From UBA1227 sp963629305 (lineage in GTDB: Bacteria; Bacillota; Clostridia; Oscillospirales; Acutalibacteraceae): a stretch of DNA of 64,000 bases. The position numbers and the translations under genes were made by a program. The DNA is taken from NCBI GenBank assembly GCA_963629305.1, contig CAVGIJ010000004.1, forward strand, positions 32,560 through 96,559, in the 5' to 3' direction. Below are positions 44,297 through 52,300 of the stretch, piece by piece; position 1 is the stretch's first letter; each line of letters opens with the position of its first letter. Below the pieces are notes generated by a model. The model saw only the letters and a program-made list of their open reading frames with translations. It was not told the origin of the DNA and searched no databases.

Positions 44297-45305
44297 ATGG
44301 TATACACTTCACGGCGCCGAAAACGACGTAGTTATCGACACCAAGATACAAATAGCACGCAATGTAAAGGGCTATAACTTTACAATTAAACTTTCCGATG
44401 ATGAAAAGTACGAAATTGCGGACAAAATTGACGAAATCTTGTCTGAACAACTTCCCGGAAAGTTCGTAACTACGCCGATGATAGAGGTTGGACGTGATCT
44501 CCAGATTTCTCTTGCCGAGAAAAATCTGGTGAGCCCGGAGTTTGTCAGCTATTCCGACGGAAGAACTCTCATAATGACAGAGGACGAATCACTCAGCATT
44601 ATGGTCTGTGAAGAGGATCATCTGAAAATTCAATCACTTCTTCCCGGACTTGAACTCGAGAAGGCATACGAGCTTTCGAACACGCTTGACACCATGCTTG
44701 ATGAAAAGCTTTTCTTCTCATTTGATAAAAAGCTCGGATATCTTACACAGTGTCCCACAAATATGGGTACTGCAATGAGAGCTTCCGTTATGCTCCAGCT
44801 TCCGGCACTCCTTATGAGAGGACAGATAAACAGGCTCAGCAACATGGTCTCAAAACTCGGACTGGTTCTTACAGGGGCGTACGGTGAGGGTGATTCGCCG
44901 ACAGGTGCTCTTTATCAGCTGTCAAATCAAGTAACTCTCGGTATCTCCGAAGACGCGGCTATTGCAAATCTTAAGTCAATTTCACTGTCTGTTGTAGAGC
45001 AGGAGCGCGCTTGTCGTGCCGAACTTATGGAAAGTCTGAAATTTCAGGATATGTTCTGGCGTTCGTACGGTACATTGAAAAATGCCCGTGTCATGACTTT
45101 CGCTGAGTTTATGGAGTCCGTTTCCATACTCAAAGTCGGAATTGCTTCCGGTGAGGTAAAGGTTCCGTGCGAAAAAATAAACGAACTTATTTTTACCATG
45201 CAGCCGGCAACACTGAATGTTGAATTCGGTGAATCTCTTGACAGACAGGTAAGGGATGTCAAACGTGCAGATAAAATAAGAGAAACTTTTGCGGACAACG
45301 TGTGA
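44289..45305 (+). CDS. mcsB: McsB-like protein arginine kinase, divergent active site
   Basis: Phosphagen-kinase-fold protein of 338 residues; McsB phosphorylates arginines to mark proteins for ClpCP. The fold, CPTNMGTAMRASVML and the pArg-binding RDVKRA near the end are kept. From remembered family sequences, several nucleotide-binding residues are changed: the SxRxRxAR loop reads DTKIQIAR (Lys19 and Gln21 for Arg), HIRI is HLKI at 111-114, and RGxYGEG is TGAYGEG (Thr195 for Arg). Activity may be low or altered. The ATG at 44289 overlaps mcsA by 8 bases; the earlier in-frame ATG lies inside mcsA. Confidence 0.9.
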   Translation: MAKWYTLHGAENDVVIDTKIQIARNVKGYNFTIKLSDDEKYEIADKIDEILSEQLPGKFVTTPMIEVGRDLQISLAEKNLVSPEFVSYSDGRTLIMTEDESLSIMVCEEDHLKIQSLLPGLELEKAYELSNTLDTMLDEKLFFSFDKKLGYLTQCPTNMGTAMRASVMLQLPALLMRGQINRLSNMVSKLGLVLTGAYGEGDSPTGALYQLSNQVTLGISEDAAIANLKSISLSVVEQERACRAELMESLKFQDMFWRSYGTLKNARVMTFAEFMESVSILKVGIASGEVKVPCEKINELIFTMQPATLNVEFGESLDRQVRDVKRADKIRETFADNV

Positions 45306-45355
45306 GAAACAAGATAACGCAGCAACGCAAAATATATCGGTCATTACAAATAAAG

Positions 45356-45414
45356 AAAGCCATGCTTCAATGGTTGAGTATTTATAAACACTCAGCCTAT
45401 GAGGCGTGGCTTTT
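45356..45414. terminator. Long hairpin terminator between mcsB and glycosyltransferase
   Basis: Outer stem AAAGCC.TGC / GCGTGGCTTT and inner stem GGTTGAGT / ACTCAGCC around an AT loop, followed by TTTTGAG on plus and TTTC on minus. Confidence 0.75.
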
Positions 45415-45451
45415 GAGATTTTTATGAGATAGTTTACTTTTCCGAAGGGCG

Positions 45452-46432
45452 TTACTTACGGATAACTTGCTTTCCTTCTGCTGATTTACCGTCATCCCGC
45501 GATTGATTGTCAAGAATGTCTTTTGCTATAAAAATGGGACGGCTTTTTGACTGGATGTATATTTTTGAAAGATACTCGCCTATGATTCCGAGTGAGAGAA
45601 GCTGTAATCCGCCGAGGAAAAGTATCAGGACAACTATGGTCGCGTATCCCGGAATCGCAATTCCGAGTGCAAGCTTCTGCACAATTACGACTATCATATA
45701 TACGAGAGCGGCAAAAGAGGCAACCGAGCCGATAAATGAAGAAATCTTAAGCGGTGTGGTTGTGAAAGCAACGATTCCTTCAATAGCATATTTGCAAAGC
45801 TTCCAAAAAGACCATTTACTTGTTCCCGTGTGTCTTTCTTCAACATCATACGGCATATAATACGTGTTGAACCCCACCCACGAGAAAATGCCTTTGGAAA
45901 ACCTGTGGAATTCTCCCATACGAAGTATGGCGGTCTTCATAGAGCGTCGGAATGTGCGGAAGTCGGATGCTCCGTTTACAAATTCCGTGTCGGATATCCT
46001 GTTTATGAGTTTATAAAAGCAGTTTTTGCAGAAAATGTTGAGCCTGCTTTCGTGACGTTTATCCTGATATGCCGCTACACAGTCATATTCGCTGTTTTCT
46101 TCGAGAAAATTAACCATTTTCAGCACATATTCGGGGTTTTGCTGAAGATCTGCGTCTATAAGTGACACGTAGTCCCCGTCAGCATGTGCAAGTCCGGCAT
46201 AAATGGCTGATTCTTTGCCGAAATTTCGTGAAAAATTTATGACCTTTACAGGGACCACTTCGTTTTCACAAATGAATTTCAGATTTTTAAATGTTTCATC
46301 CTTGCTGCCGTCGTTGACAAATACAAACTCGTACGAGTCAACTTTTCCGAAGAGAACGTCGTTTACTTTGTCAAAAAGGGGACGTACATTGTCCGCCTCA
46401 TTGTAACAGGGGATAACGAGGGAAAGCTTCAA
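45452..46432 (-). CDS. Family 2 glycosyltransferase (bactoprenol/dolichol-phosphate sugar synthase type)
   Basis: Membrane-anchored glycosyltransferase of 326 residues. GT-A fold with SLVIPCYNEADNVRP, FVNDGSKDET, the metal-binding SLIDADLQQNPE and a later QNPE/ RKC-type acceptor region; two C-terminal helices (about 235-295) anchor it. It resembles GtrB/DPM enzymes that load glucose or another sugar on a polyprenyl phosphate. Start is TTG at 46432, seven bases after GGAGGTG; the upstream frame has no site. Confidence 0.9.
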   Translation of the reverse strand: MKLSLVIPCYNEADNVRPLFDKVNDVLFGKVDSYEFVFVNDGSKDETFKNLKFICENEVVPVKVINFSRNFGKESAIYAGLAHADGDYVSLIDADLQQNPEYVLKMVNFLEENSEYDCVAAYQDKRHESRLNIFCKNCFYKLINRISDTEFVNGASDFRTFRRSMKTAILRMGEFHRFSKGIFSWVGFNTYYMPYDVEERHTGTSKWSFWKLCKYAIEGIVAFTTTPLKISSFIGSVASFAALVYMIVVIVQKLALGIAIPGYATIVVLILFLGGLQLLSLGIIGEYLSKIYIQSKSRPIFIAKDILDNQSRDDGKSAEGKQVIRK

Positions 46433-46619
46433 TGCGGCACACCTCCCGATGATACTTGCAGTTACTTGTAATGTGAGCCAATTATACAACAAAGGAGTTT
46501 GCCTATCAAGGATAATCAGGTAAAATAACGTATTTTAAATATATGTTATTTTTTATTGATATTTTTTATCGGAATCGTTATAATAAGAGTATAAAAGATT
46601 GACAAAAAAATAACTAATG

Positions 46620-46633
46620 CAAGTTCAAACTTG
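46620..46633. promoter_or_regulatory. Palindrome over the pckA -35 region
   Basis: Perfect inverted repeat CAAGTT-CA-AACTTG that runs into the TTGAAA -35 hexamer of the pckA promoter. Suitable as an operator; the regulator is not known. Confidence 0.45.
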
Positions 46634-46658
46634 AAAAATTTCATTTTTAGTGTAGAAT
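46631..46658 (+). promoter_or_regulatory. pckA promoter
   Basis: TTGAAA (46631-46636) and TAGAAT (46653-46658), spacer 16, about 90 bases before the start. Confidence 0.6.
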
Positions 46659-46750
46659 ATCTGTACACATATGTATTTTACGCATATTATACGGTAATAA
46701 TAATTCAAAATTTATAAAAATTGAAATCTTGTAAAAAGGAGTTTTGCAAA

Positions 46751-48532
46751 ATGGAAAATCTCACAAAGAATCCAAGTGTACTTTCCTGGCTTGATGAGAG
46801 AATTTCACTTCTTTCACCGGACAAAATCGTGTGGATTGACGGCTCAGAGCAGCAACTTGATGCTCTGCGTGCGGAGGCTGTCGGAACAGGTGAACTCATA
46901 AAGCTCAACGAGGAAAAACTTCCGGGCTGTTATCTTCACAGAACTGCTGTCAATGACGTAGCACGTGTTGAAGCCCGTACATTTATCTGTACTCCTACAA
47001 AAGAGGAGGCGGGACCGCTCAACAACTGGATGGATCCGACAGAAACATACAAGATGCTTGATGAAATTGCAAAAGACAGCTATAAGGGACGCACAATGTA
47101 TATCATTCCTTATTCAATGGGTCCTGTAGGTTCTCCGTTTTCAAAGATCGGTATTGAGATAACGGATTCCATATATGTTGTTCTCAACATGGTTATTATG
47201 ACACGTGTCGGAAAGGCAGTTCTCGATGCTCTCGGTGACTCGGATGACTGGGTTCGCGGCACACATTGTAAGTGTGACATAGATGAGGAGAAGCGCTACA
47301 TCTGCCAGTTCCCGCAGGACAACACCATTTACTCGGTAAACTCGGGATACGGCGGAAATGTTCTTCTCGGAAAGAAGTGCTTTGCACTACGTATTGCGTC
47401 CTACCAAGGCATGAAAGAGGGCTGGCAGGCAGAACATATGCTCATTCTCGGAATTGAAAATCCCAAAGGTGAGACAAAGTACGTATGTGCGGCTTTCCCG
47501 TCTGCATGCGGAAAGACAAACCTTGCAATGCTTATCCCTCCGGAAGGGTACAGAAACAAGGGCTACAAGGTATGGTGCGTAGGCGACGATATCTCATGGA
47601 TACGTAAAGGTCCTGACGGAAGGCTTTATGCAATCAATCCTGAAAACGGCTTTTTCGGTGTTGCTCCGGGTACAAATGAGAAGTCAAATCCGAATGCTCT
47701 TGCAAGCACACGAAAGGGCACAATTTTCACAAATGTTGCACTGAACCTTGATGATAACACTGTATGGTGGGAGGGCCTTGATAAGAATCCTCCTGAGCAT
47801 GCAATCGAATGGACAGGAAAACCATGGAACGGCAAAGTTGACACAAATCCGGGTGCTCATCCGAATTCACGTTTTACGGCACCTGCAAAGAATTGTCCGT
47901 GTCTTTCGTCAGAATTTGAAAATCCGCAGGGCGTGCCTATTTCGGCATTTATCTTCGGCGGACGTCGTGCGAAGCTTGCACCGCTTGTTTATCAGGCACG
48001 TGACTGGAACCACGGCGTATTCATCGGCTCTGTTATGGCTTCTGAAACAACAGCTGCCGCAACAGGCGCTGTCGGAGTTGTAAGACGTGACCCGATGGCT
48101 ATGAGACCGTTTATAGGCTATGACTGCGGAACTTACTTCAATCACTGGATTGAGATCGGAAAAACACTTGACCCTGACAAGGCCCCGAAGATATTCAATG
48201 TAAACTGGTTCCGCAAGGATGATGAGGGACACTTCATGTGGCCGGGATTCGGCGACAATCTCCGTGTCCTTGAGTGGATAATCAAACGCTGCGAAAACGA
48301 GGTTGATGCTGTCGAAACGCCTATAGGCTTTATGCCGAAGGCAGAAGATATCAACATAGAAGGTCTTGAGGGTGAAGTATCACTTGACTCACTTTCAAGT
48401 ATGCTTTCTGTTGACAAGGATCTCTGGAAAGAAGAGGTTGCCGGCATAGAGGAATTTTATGCGAGTCTCGGAGAGACAGTGCCTGCAGAGCTTAGGGCAA
48501 ATCTTGAAACGCTCAAGAAAAACGTTCAGTAA
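46751..48532 (+). CDS. pckA: Phosphoenolpyruvate carboxykinase (GTP type)
   Basis: Enzyme of 593 residues interconverting oxaloacetate and phosphoenolpyruvate with GTP/GDP. The GTP-type signature is clear: the kinase-1a loop FPSACGKTNLAML with its reactive cysteine, the DDISWI metal-binding stretch, GVAPGT and FGGRR. Length fits the GTP type rather than the shorter ATP type more usual in Firmicutes. AAAAGGAG lies before the ATG at 46751; ten upstream codons are not counted. It may act in gluconeogenesis or, in fermenters, in CO2 fixation toward oxaloacetate. Confidence 0.95.
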   Translation: MENLTKNPSVLSWLDERISLLSPDKIVWIDGSEQQLDALRAEAVGTGELIKLNEEKLPGCYLHRTAVNDVARVEARTFICTPTKEEAGPLNNWMDPTETYKMLDEIAKDSYKGRTMYIIPYSMGPVGSPFSKIGIEITDSIYVVLNMVIMTRVGKAVLDALGDSDDWVRGTHCKCDIDEEKRYICQFPQDNTIYSVNSGYGGNVLLGKKCFALRIASYQGMKEGWQAEHMLILGIENPKGETKYVCAAFPSACGKTNLAMLIPPEGYRNKGYKVWCVGDDISWIRKGPDGRLYAINPENGFFGVAPGTNEKSNPNALASTRKGTIFTNVALNLDDNTVWWEGLDKNPPEHAIEWTGKPWNGKVDTNPGAHPNSRFTAPAKNCPCLSSEFENPQGVPISAFIFGGRRAKLAPLVYQARDWNHGVFIGSVMASETTAAATGAVGVVRRDPMAMRPFIGYDCGTYFNHWIEIGKTLDPDKAPKIFNVNWFRKDDEGHFMWPGFGDNLRVLEWIIKRCENEVDAVETPIGFMPKAEDINIEGLEGEVSLDSLSSMLSVDKDLWKEEVAGIEEFYASLGETVPAELRANLETLKKNVQ

Positions 48533-48590
48533 TCAAACAGGTAATTTGCGTTTATAACATACACAATGTATAAATGCATTAAATAAGAAA

Positions 48591-48626
48591 ATGAGGTCGG
48601 CAATTATCTGCCGGCCTCATTTTCTT
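48591..48626. terminator. Bidirectional terminator after pckA
   Basis: Stem ATGAGGTCGGCA / TGCCGGCCTCAT, one G-U pair, with T-runs on both sides. It overlaps the last codons of the small minus-strand gene. Confidence 0.85.
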
Positions 48627-48801
48627 TTAGTGTCTGTCTTATCTTTTTAAGAAGTATCTTTTTTGAGTTTATAGACTCTGTGATAACAGCCCTGTACTGT
48701 TCGTCTTTCGTTTTTTCAAGGTTTTTTCGTGAGGCTTTAAGTGCCTTATAGACAACCTTCTCCACATATTCAACTTCTTTGGTATCAAGATCAAGCGTCA
48801 A
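48604..48801 (-). CDS. 65-residue charged helical protein
   Basis: Small protein of no recognised family. The part with protein-like composition starts MTLDLDTKEVEYVEKVVYKA and is mostly helix, rich in Lys and Glu, with heptad-like Leu/Ile/Val spacing to the end. TTG at 48801 is chosen since GGTGG lies about 5 bases upstream; the frame is open for 26 more codons that cross the promoter region and are not counted. A strong promoter with an overlapping palindrome suggests tight control. Confidence 0.55.
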   Translation of the reverse strand: MTLDLDTKEVEYVEKVVYKALKASRKNLEKTKDEQYRAVITESINSKKILLKKIRQTLKENEAGR

Positions 48802-48813
48802 AATAACCACCAC

Positions 48814-48828
48814 ACAAACGAAGTTTGT
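48814..48828. promoter_or_regulatory. Second dyad in leader of the 65-residue gene
   Basis: ACAAAC-GAA-GTTTGT, perfect 6-base arms, between the promoter and the ribosome site. It may be an RNA hairpin or a second operator. Confidence 0.4.
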
Positions 48829-48836
48829 TCCAAAAC

Positions 48837-48862
48837 AAAATATTTCGTACACGAAGTATTTT
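48837..48862. promoter_or_regulatory. 26-base palindrome overlapping the -10 element
   Basis: Inverted repeat with arms AAAATA.TTCGT and ACGAA.TATTTT, three mismatched pairs at most, covering the -10 hexamer at 48858-48863. Typical placing for a repressor site. Confidence 0.55.
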
Positions 48863-48886
48863 ACAATCAAACGGGACATATGTCAA
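48858..48886 (-). promoter_or_regulatory. Promoter of the 65-residue gene
   Basis: Minus-strand TTGACA (48881-48886) and TAAAAT (48858-48863), spacer 17. Confidence 0.75.
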
Positions 48887-48991
48887 TGTTATGACGGATG
48901 TTTTTTACTTAAAAATCGGCTTTCATAACTATTTGTTATAGGTAATACTCACTGGACAAAAAAATAACATACATTTACGTCGCTCTGTTCA

Positions 48992-49020
48992 TTGACACAA
49001 TTCGCTTTATAAATTATAAT
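48992..49020 (+). promoter_or_regulatory. Full-consensus promoter of structured RNA
   Basis: TTGACA (48992-48997), 17-base spacer, TATAAT (49015-49020): an exact sigma-A consensus, expected to be very strong. Transcription should begin near 49027. Confidence 0.92.
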
Positions 49021-49026
49021 TAACAA

Positions 49027-49234
49027 ACATCTCGAAACCGAAATGTTCAGTTTTACACCGAAGTCGAATGACCTTAAGGAATACCTTGTGGTCGAAGACC
49101 GATAGGGCCTACCCGGAAACAGGTGAGTCTCCCATTGCGGAAAAGTGTAAGAATCATTGTATGTGTATCGTTTTGTTCGGTATGCTGTTGTTTGATTTTG
49201 CCGTTTTACAGTGGGACTGTAAAACGGCTTTTTT
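49027..49234 (+). ncRNA. Probable structured noncoding RNA or attenuator leader
   Basis: About 208 bases between an exact consensus promoter and a perfect terminator, with no credible reading frame. The 5' part holds a 10-pair stem (GACCTTAAGG / CCTTGTGGTC, 49068-49091 region), GAAG-containing internal loops, a GGGCCTACCC loop and a GGAAACAGGTGAGTCTCC stretch. GTTTTACA at 49050-49057 repeats the terminator's left arm and could pair with its right arm, so antitermination is possible. Candidates are a stand-alone RNA such as the raiA motif (similar size and host group) or a leader controlling the giant surface gene. Class is not settled by eye. Confidence 0.65.
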
Positions 49235-49236
49235 GT
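49200..49236 (+). terminator. Terminator of the structured RNA
   Basis: Perfect 13-pair stem (GCCGTTTTACAGT / ACTGTAAAACGGC), loop GGG, then six T. It precedes the surface protein start by 80 bases. Confidence 0.93.
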
Positions 49237-49316
49237 TGTCACAAAACTTGGTGATTCGTGACAGTGGGCAGGGTTGTAATTTGTTTTAATTCTGAAAAAA
49301 TAAGGAGAGATTAGAA

Positions 49317-52300
49317 ATGCAAAAAAAGCATATAAGTACAAAAATACTTTCAGTATTGCTTGTACTTGCAATGATGCTTTCGATCGCACCGATAAGTGCG
49401 CTTGCTGTTGCTCCGAGCGGATACGGATTCGCACAGACGGCACAGCTTGTCAGCATTAACGGTATTGAGCCGGACGTAAAAGTTGTAAACACAGCGGAAT
49501 CGGCTAAGAACGAAGGCACAGACTATTGGTATGAACAGGTACAGGACGTTGTAGACGTTTCTGACAGTTCGGTAACGGATATAAAGGTATCCGTTAAATT
49601 TTCTGCAGGAACAAGTAACTGGTCCGAAGAGACATGGAAGGCAAATGCCGCAAGGTATTTCCAGCTTGCTACTTCCAATATATATGCAAAGGCAGTAGCA
49701 AACTACGTTGATGACGGTACTGCATACGGAGAGACAAACAGTTCCGGGGCAGTTCAGATTTCATTTTCCTGCGATACTGCCACACAGACCGTGACATATA
49801 CCATACCGAAAAAAGCTATCAGCAGCAGCGGTGGAACGTACTGGGCAGTTCTCGGTTCTGCAACGGGCGGAAATAACGCGAAAAAAATGCTCGGTGCACC
49901 GGTATTCTATGAGGTGACATTCAAGGCAAACGCGTCAACTCCTACAGTACCTGCAACTCCTGCAACTCCAAAGCCGCATAACATAACGTTGAAGGTGTCC
50001 GGAATGGATGCATCACTCGTTAAGTTTAACAGAGCAGGTGACGAAGTAGGTACATACAGTGCAGGCGAGCCGATAACAAGCTCTGTTTACGCGTGGGAAA
50101 TCCCTGTTGTTGTTGATTCTGCCGCAAATTATGATGTATTTGTTTTCACAATTAATAATAACGGCGGAAAGACTCCTGTTAAGTACGTTGAAAATGCAGG
50201 AACAAAGCTTACTGATTTCGGTGACACGAGATTTACTATGGGTAACTATGACACTGAGATAGCAGTTGCGGCAGACAAGCCGGTTAAAAATGCTGACGGT
50301 TATTACGAGATAAAAACAGCAGCGCAGTTTGACTGGTTTGCGCTCTACGCAACATTTGTTAATACAAATGCAAATGCCATCCTCATGGATGACATAACCA
50401 TTACCGCCGATACTCACCGTGTAGGTTCCGCAACTACTCGCTATTATAACGGTACATTTGACGGTAACGGACATAGTATTACAAGAAATATCAGCATAAG
50501 CGAAAAAACAGAAGTATTTTCAGTTCAGAACAATATTTCGATTTTTTCGTTTGTAAGAAATGCAGTGATAAAGAACGTAACAACTGACGGTTCTATTTCG
50601 ATCACCGGAACCTGTGAAGGAGAAGGTACGCACTTTGGCGGTGTAGTAGGTTACGCTGAAGGCACAACTGTTATTGAGAACTGTATCAATAAAACCGAGA
50701 TGAATATTGATGCCAAATTTAATGCCAGTTCATTCGGCGGAGTTCTCGGTGCATCCGGCAATGTATCCGCAAAGTCAAGTGTAAAAGTTGTAAACTGTAA
50801 AAACTTTGCAGATATCACAACTTCGGAATACGCACAAAGCCGTACGGCCGGCGTTGTAGGATACGGATGGCTTAAAATTGAGAGATGCTTTAACAGCGGT
50901 AACATAACCGCAGGTGCCGGATTTGTCGGCGGTATATGCGGGTGGAATGAAGACGGACCTATCATAGTATGTGCCAATGTCGGAAACATAAGTGCTCCGT
51001 CAGCAAATATTGTAGGTATCGGCGGTATTACCGGTGCATTTACTAAAAATGCCGGAAGAGCAAACTATATGGAAAGCTGTTACAACGGCGGAACAATCAC
51101 GGCTGCCAATGCAAAAGACCAAGTTGGCGGACTTGTAGGCTTCTCATGCTCCTCAATTCTCAACTGCTATAACAGCGGTGCTGTAATTTCTCCCGAGGGA
51201 ACAAGATATCACGGAAGCCTTATAGGCCAAGGTGTCTCACCTTATGCGATTTCAAGATCTTTCTTCCTCAAAGGAACAGATTCGGTTGCCTATTCGGTTG
51301 CTCCTACTATGGACGCGACTGCAACCGCTCTTACAGCCGACGAGCTCAAGGCTGCGGCTGACAAACTCGGCGGAAAATTTGCGGATAATTCAGAGGCAGA
51401 AGCTCCTATAAACAACGGTTATCCGGTTCTTAAATGGCAACTTTGTACGAACCACGATTACAGTATTACTGAAAACATTGCTCCTACATGCGTTGACAAG
51501 GGCGGAGTTAAACACATCTGCTCAGTTTGCGGTGACTGGTATCTCACAAATGAGGTGGCTGCAACAGGTAAACACGTATATAAGGATCTTAAAAGGGTTG
51601 AACCCACATACGGTAAGGACGGATATGCCGATAAAGAATGTACGGTATGCGGCCATGTAGAGCGCGAGATTCTCAAGGCTTCCGGCTTCAATAAAGACGG
51701 TTACTTTGAAATCAACAACTATGATGAATACAAACTCTTTGCCGATTACGTAAGTGCAGGTAATTACAACGCAAACGCAATTCTTCTGTCGGATATTGAC
51801 TTTACCGACAAAGAAATGATTTACATCGGCGGGGAAACCTCCACTACTGCTTTTAGCGGTATATTTGACGGCAACGGACACGAAATAACCGTAAATATCA
51901 ACGCGCCTGAAAGCGAGTATGCCGGACTCTTTAAGTATACAAGCGGCACTATCAAAAATATTACATTGTCAGGTTCTGTTACCGGCGGAAAGTATGTAGG
52001 CGGTATTGCAGGATATGCTTCGAAGATTCAAGATTGTGTAAACAACGCAACCGTAACTGCAACTCTTGAGGGTGCGTATGTCGGCGGTATTGCAGGTTAT
52101 GCAAGCGGGACAGTTTCTTACTGTACAAACAACGGTACTGTTCTTTGTGAGACGGAAGGCTCTACAATAGGCGGCCTTGTCGGAAGCGCAAAATCTACAA
52201 TAAGCTATAGTGTAAACAATGTGGATATCTCAAGTTCAATATCCACGGGTGCAATAGGCGGCCTTTCAGGACGGGGCAGAAGCTTTACGGAGTGCGCAAA

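Noticed and set aside
49110..49165. Cobalamin riboswitch
   Set aside because: Some words resemble the B12 box, but the flanking conserved core and the expected B12 or transport gene are absent; left as an unclassified RNA.
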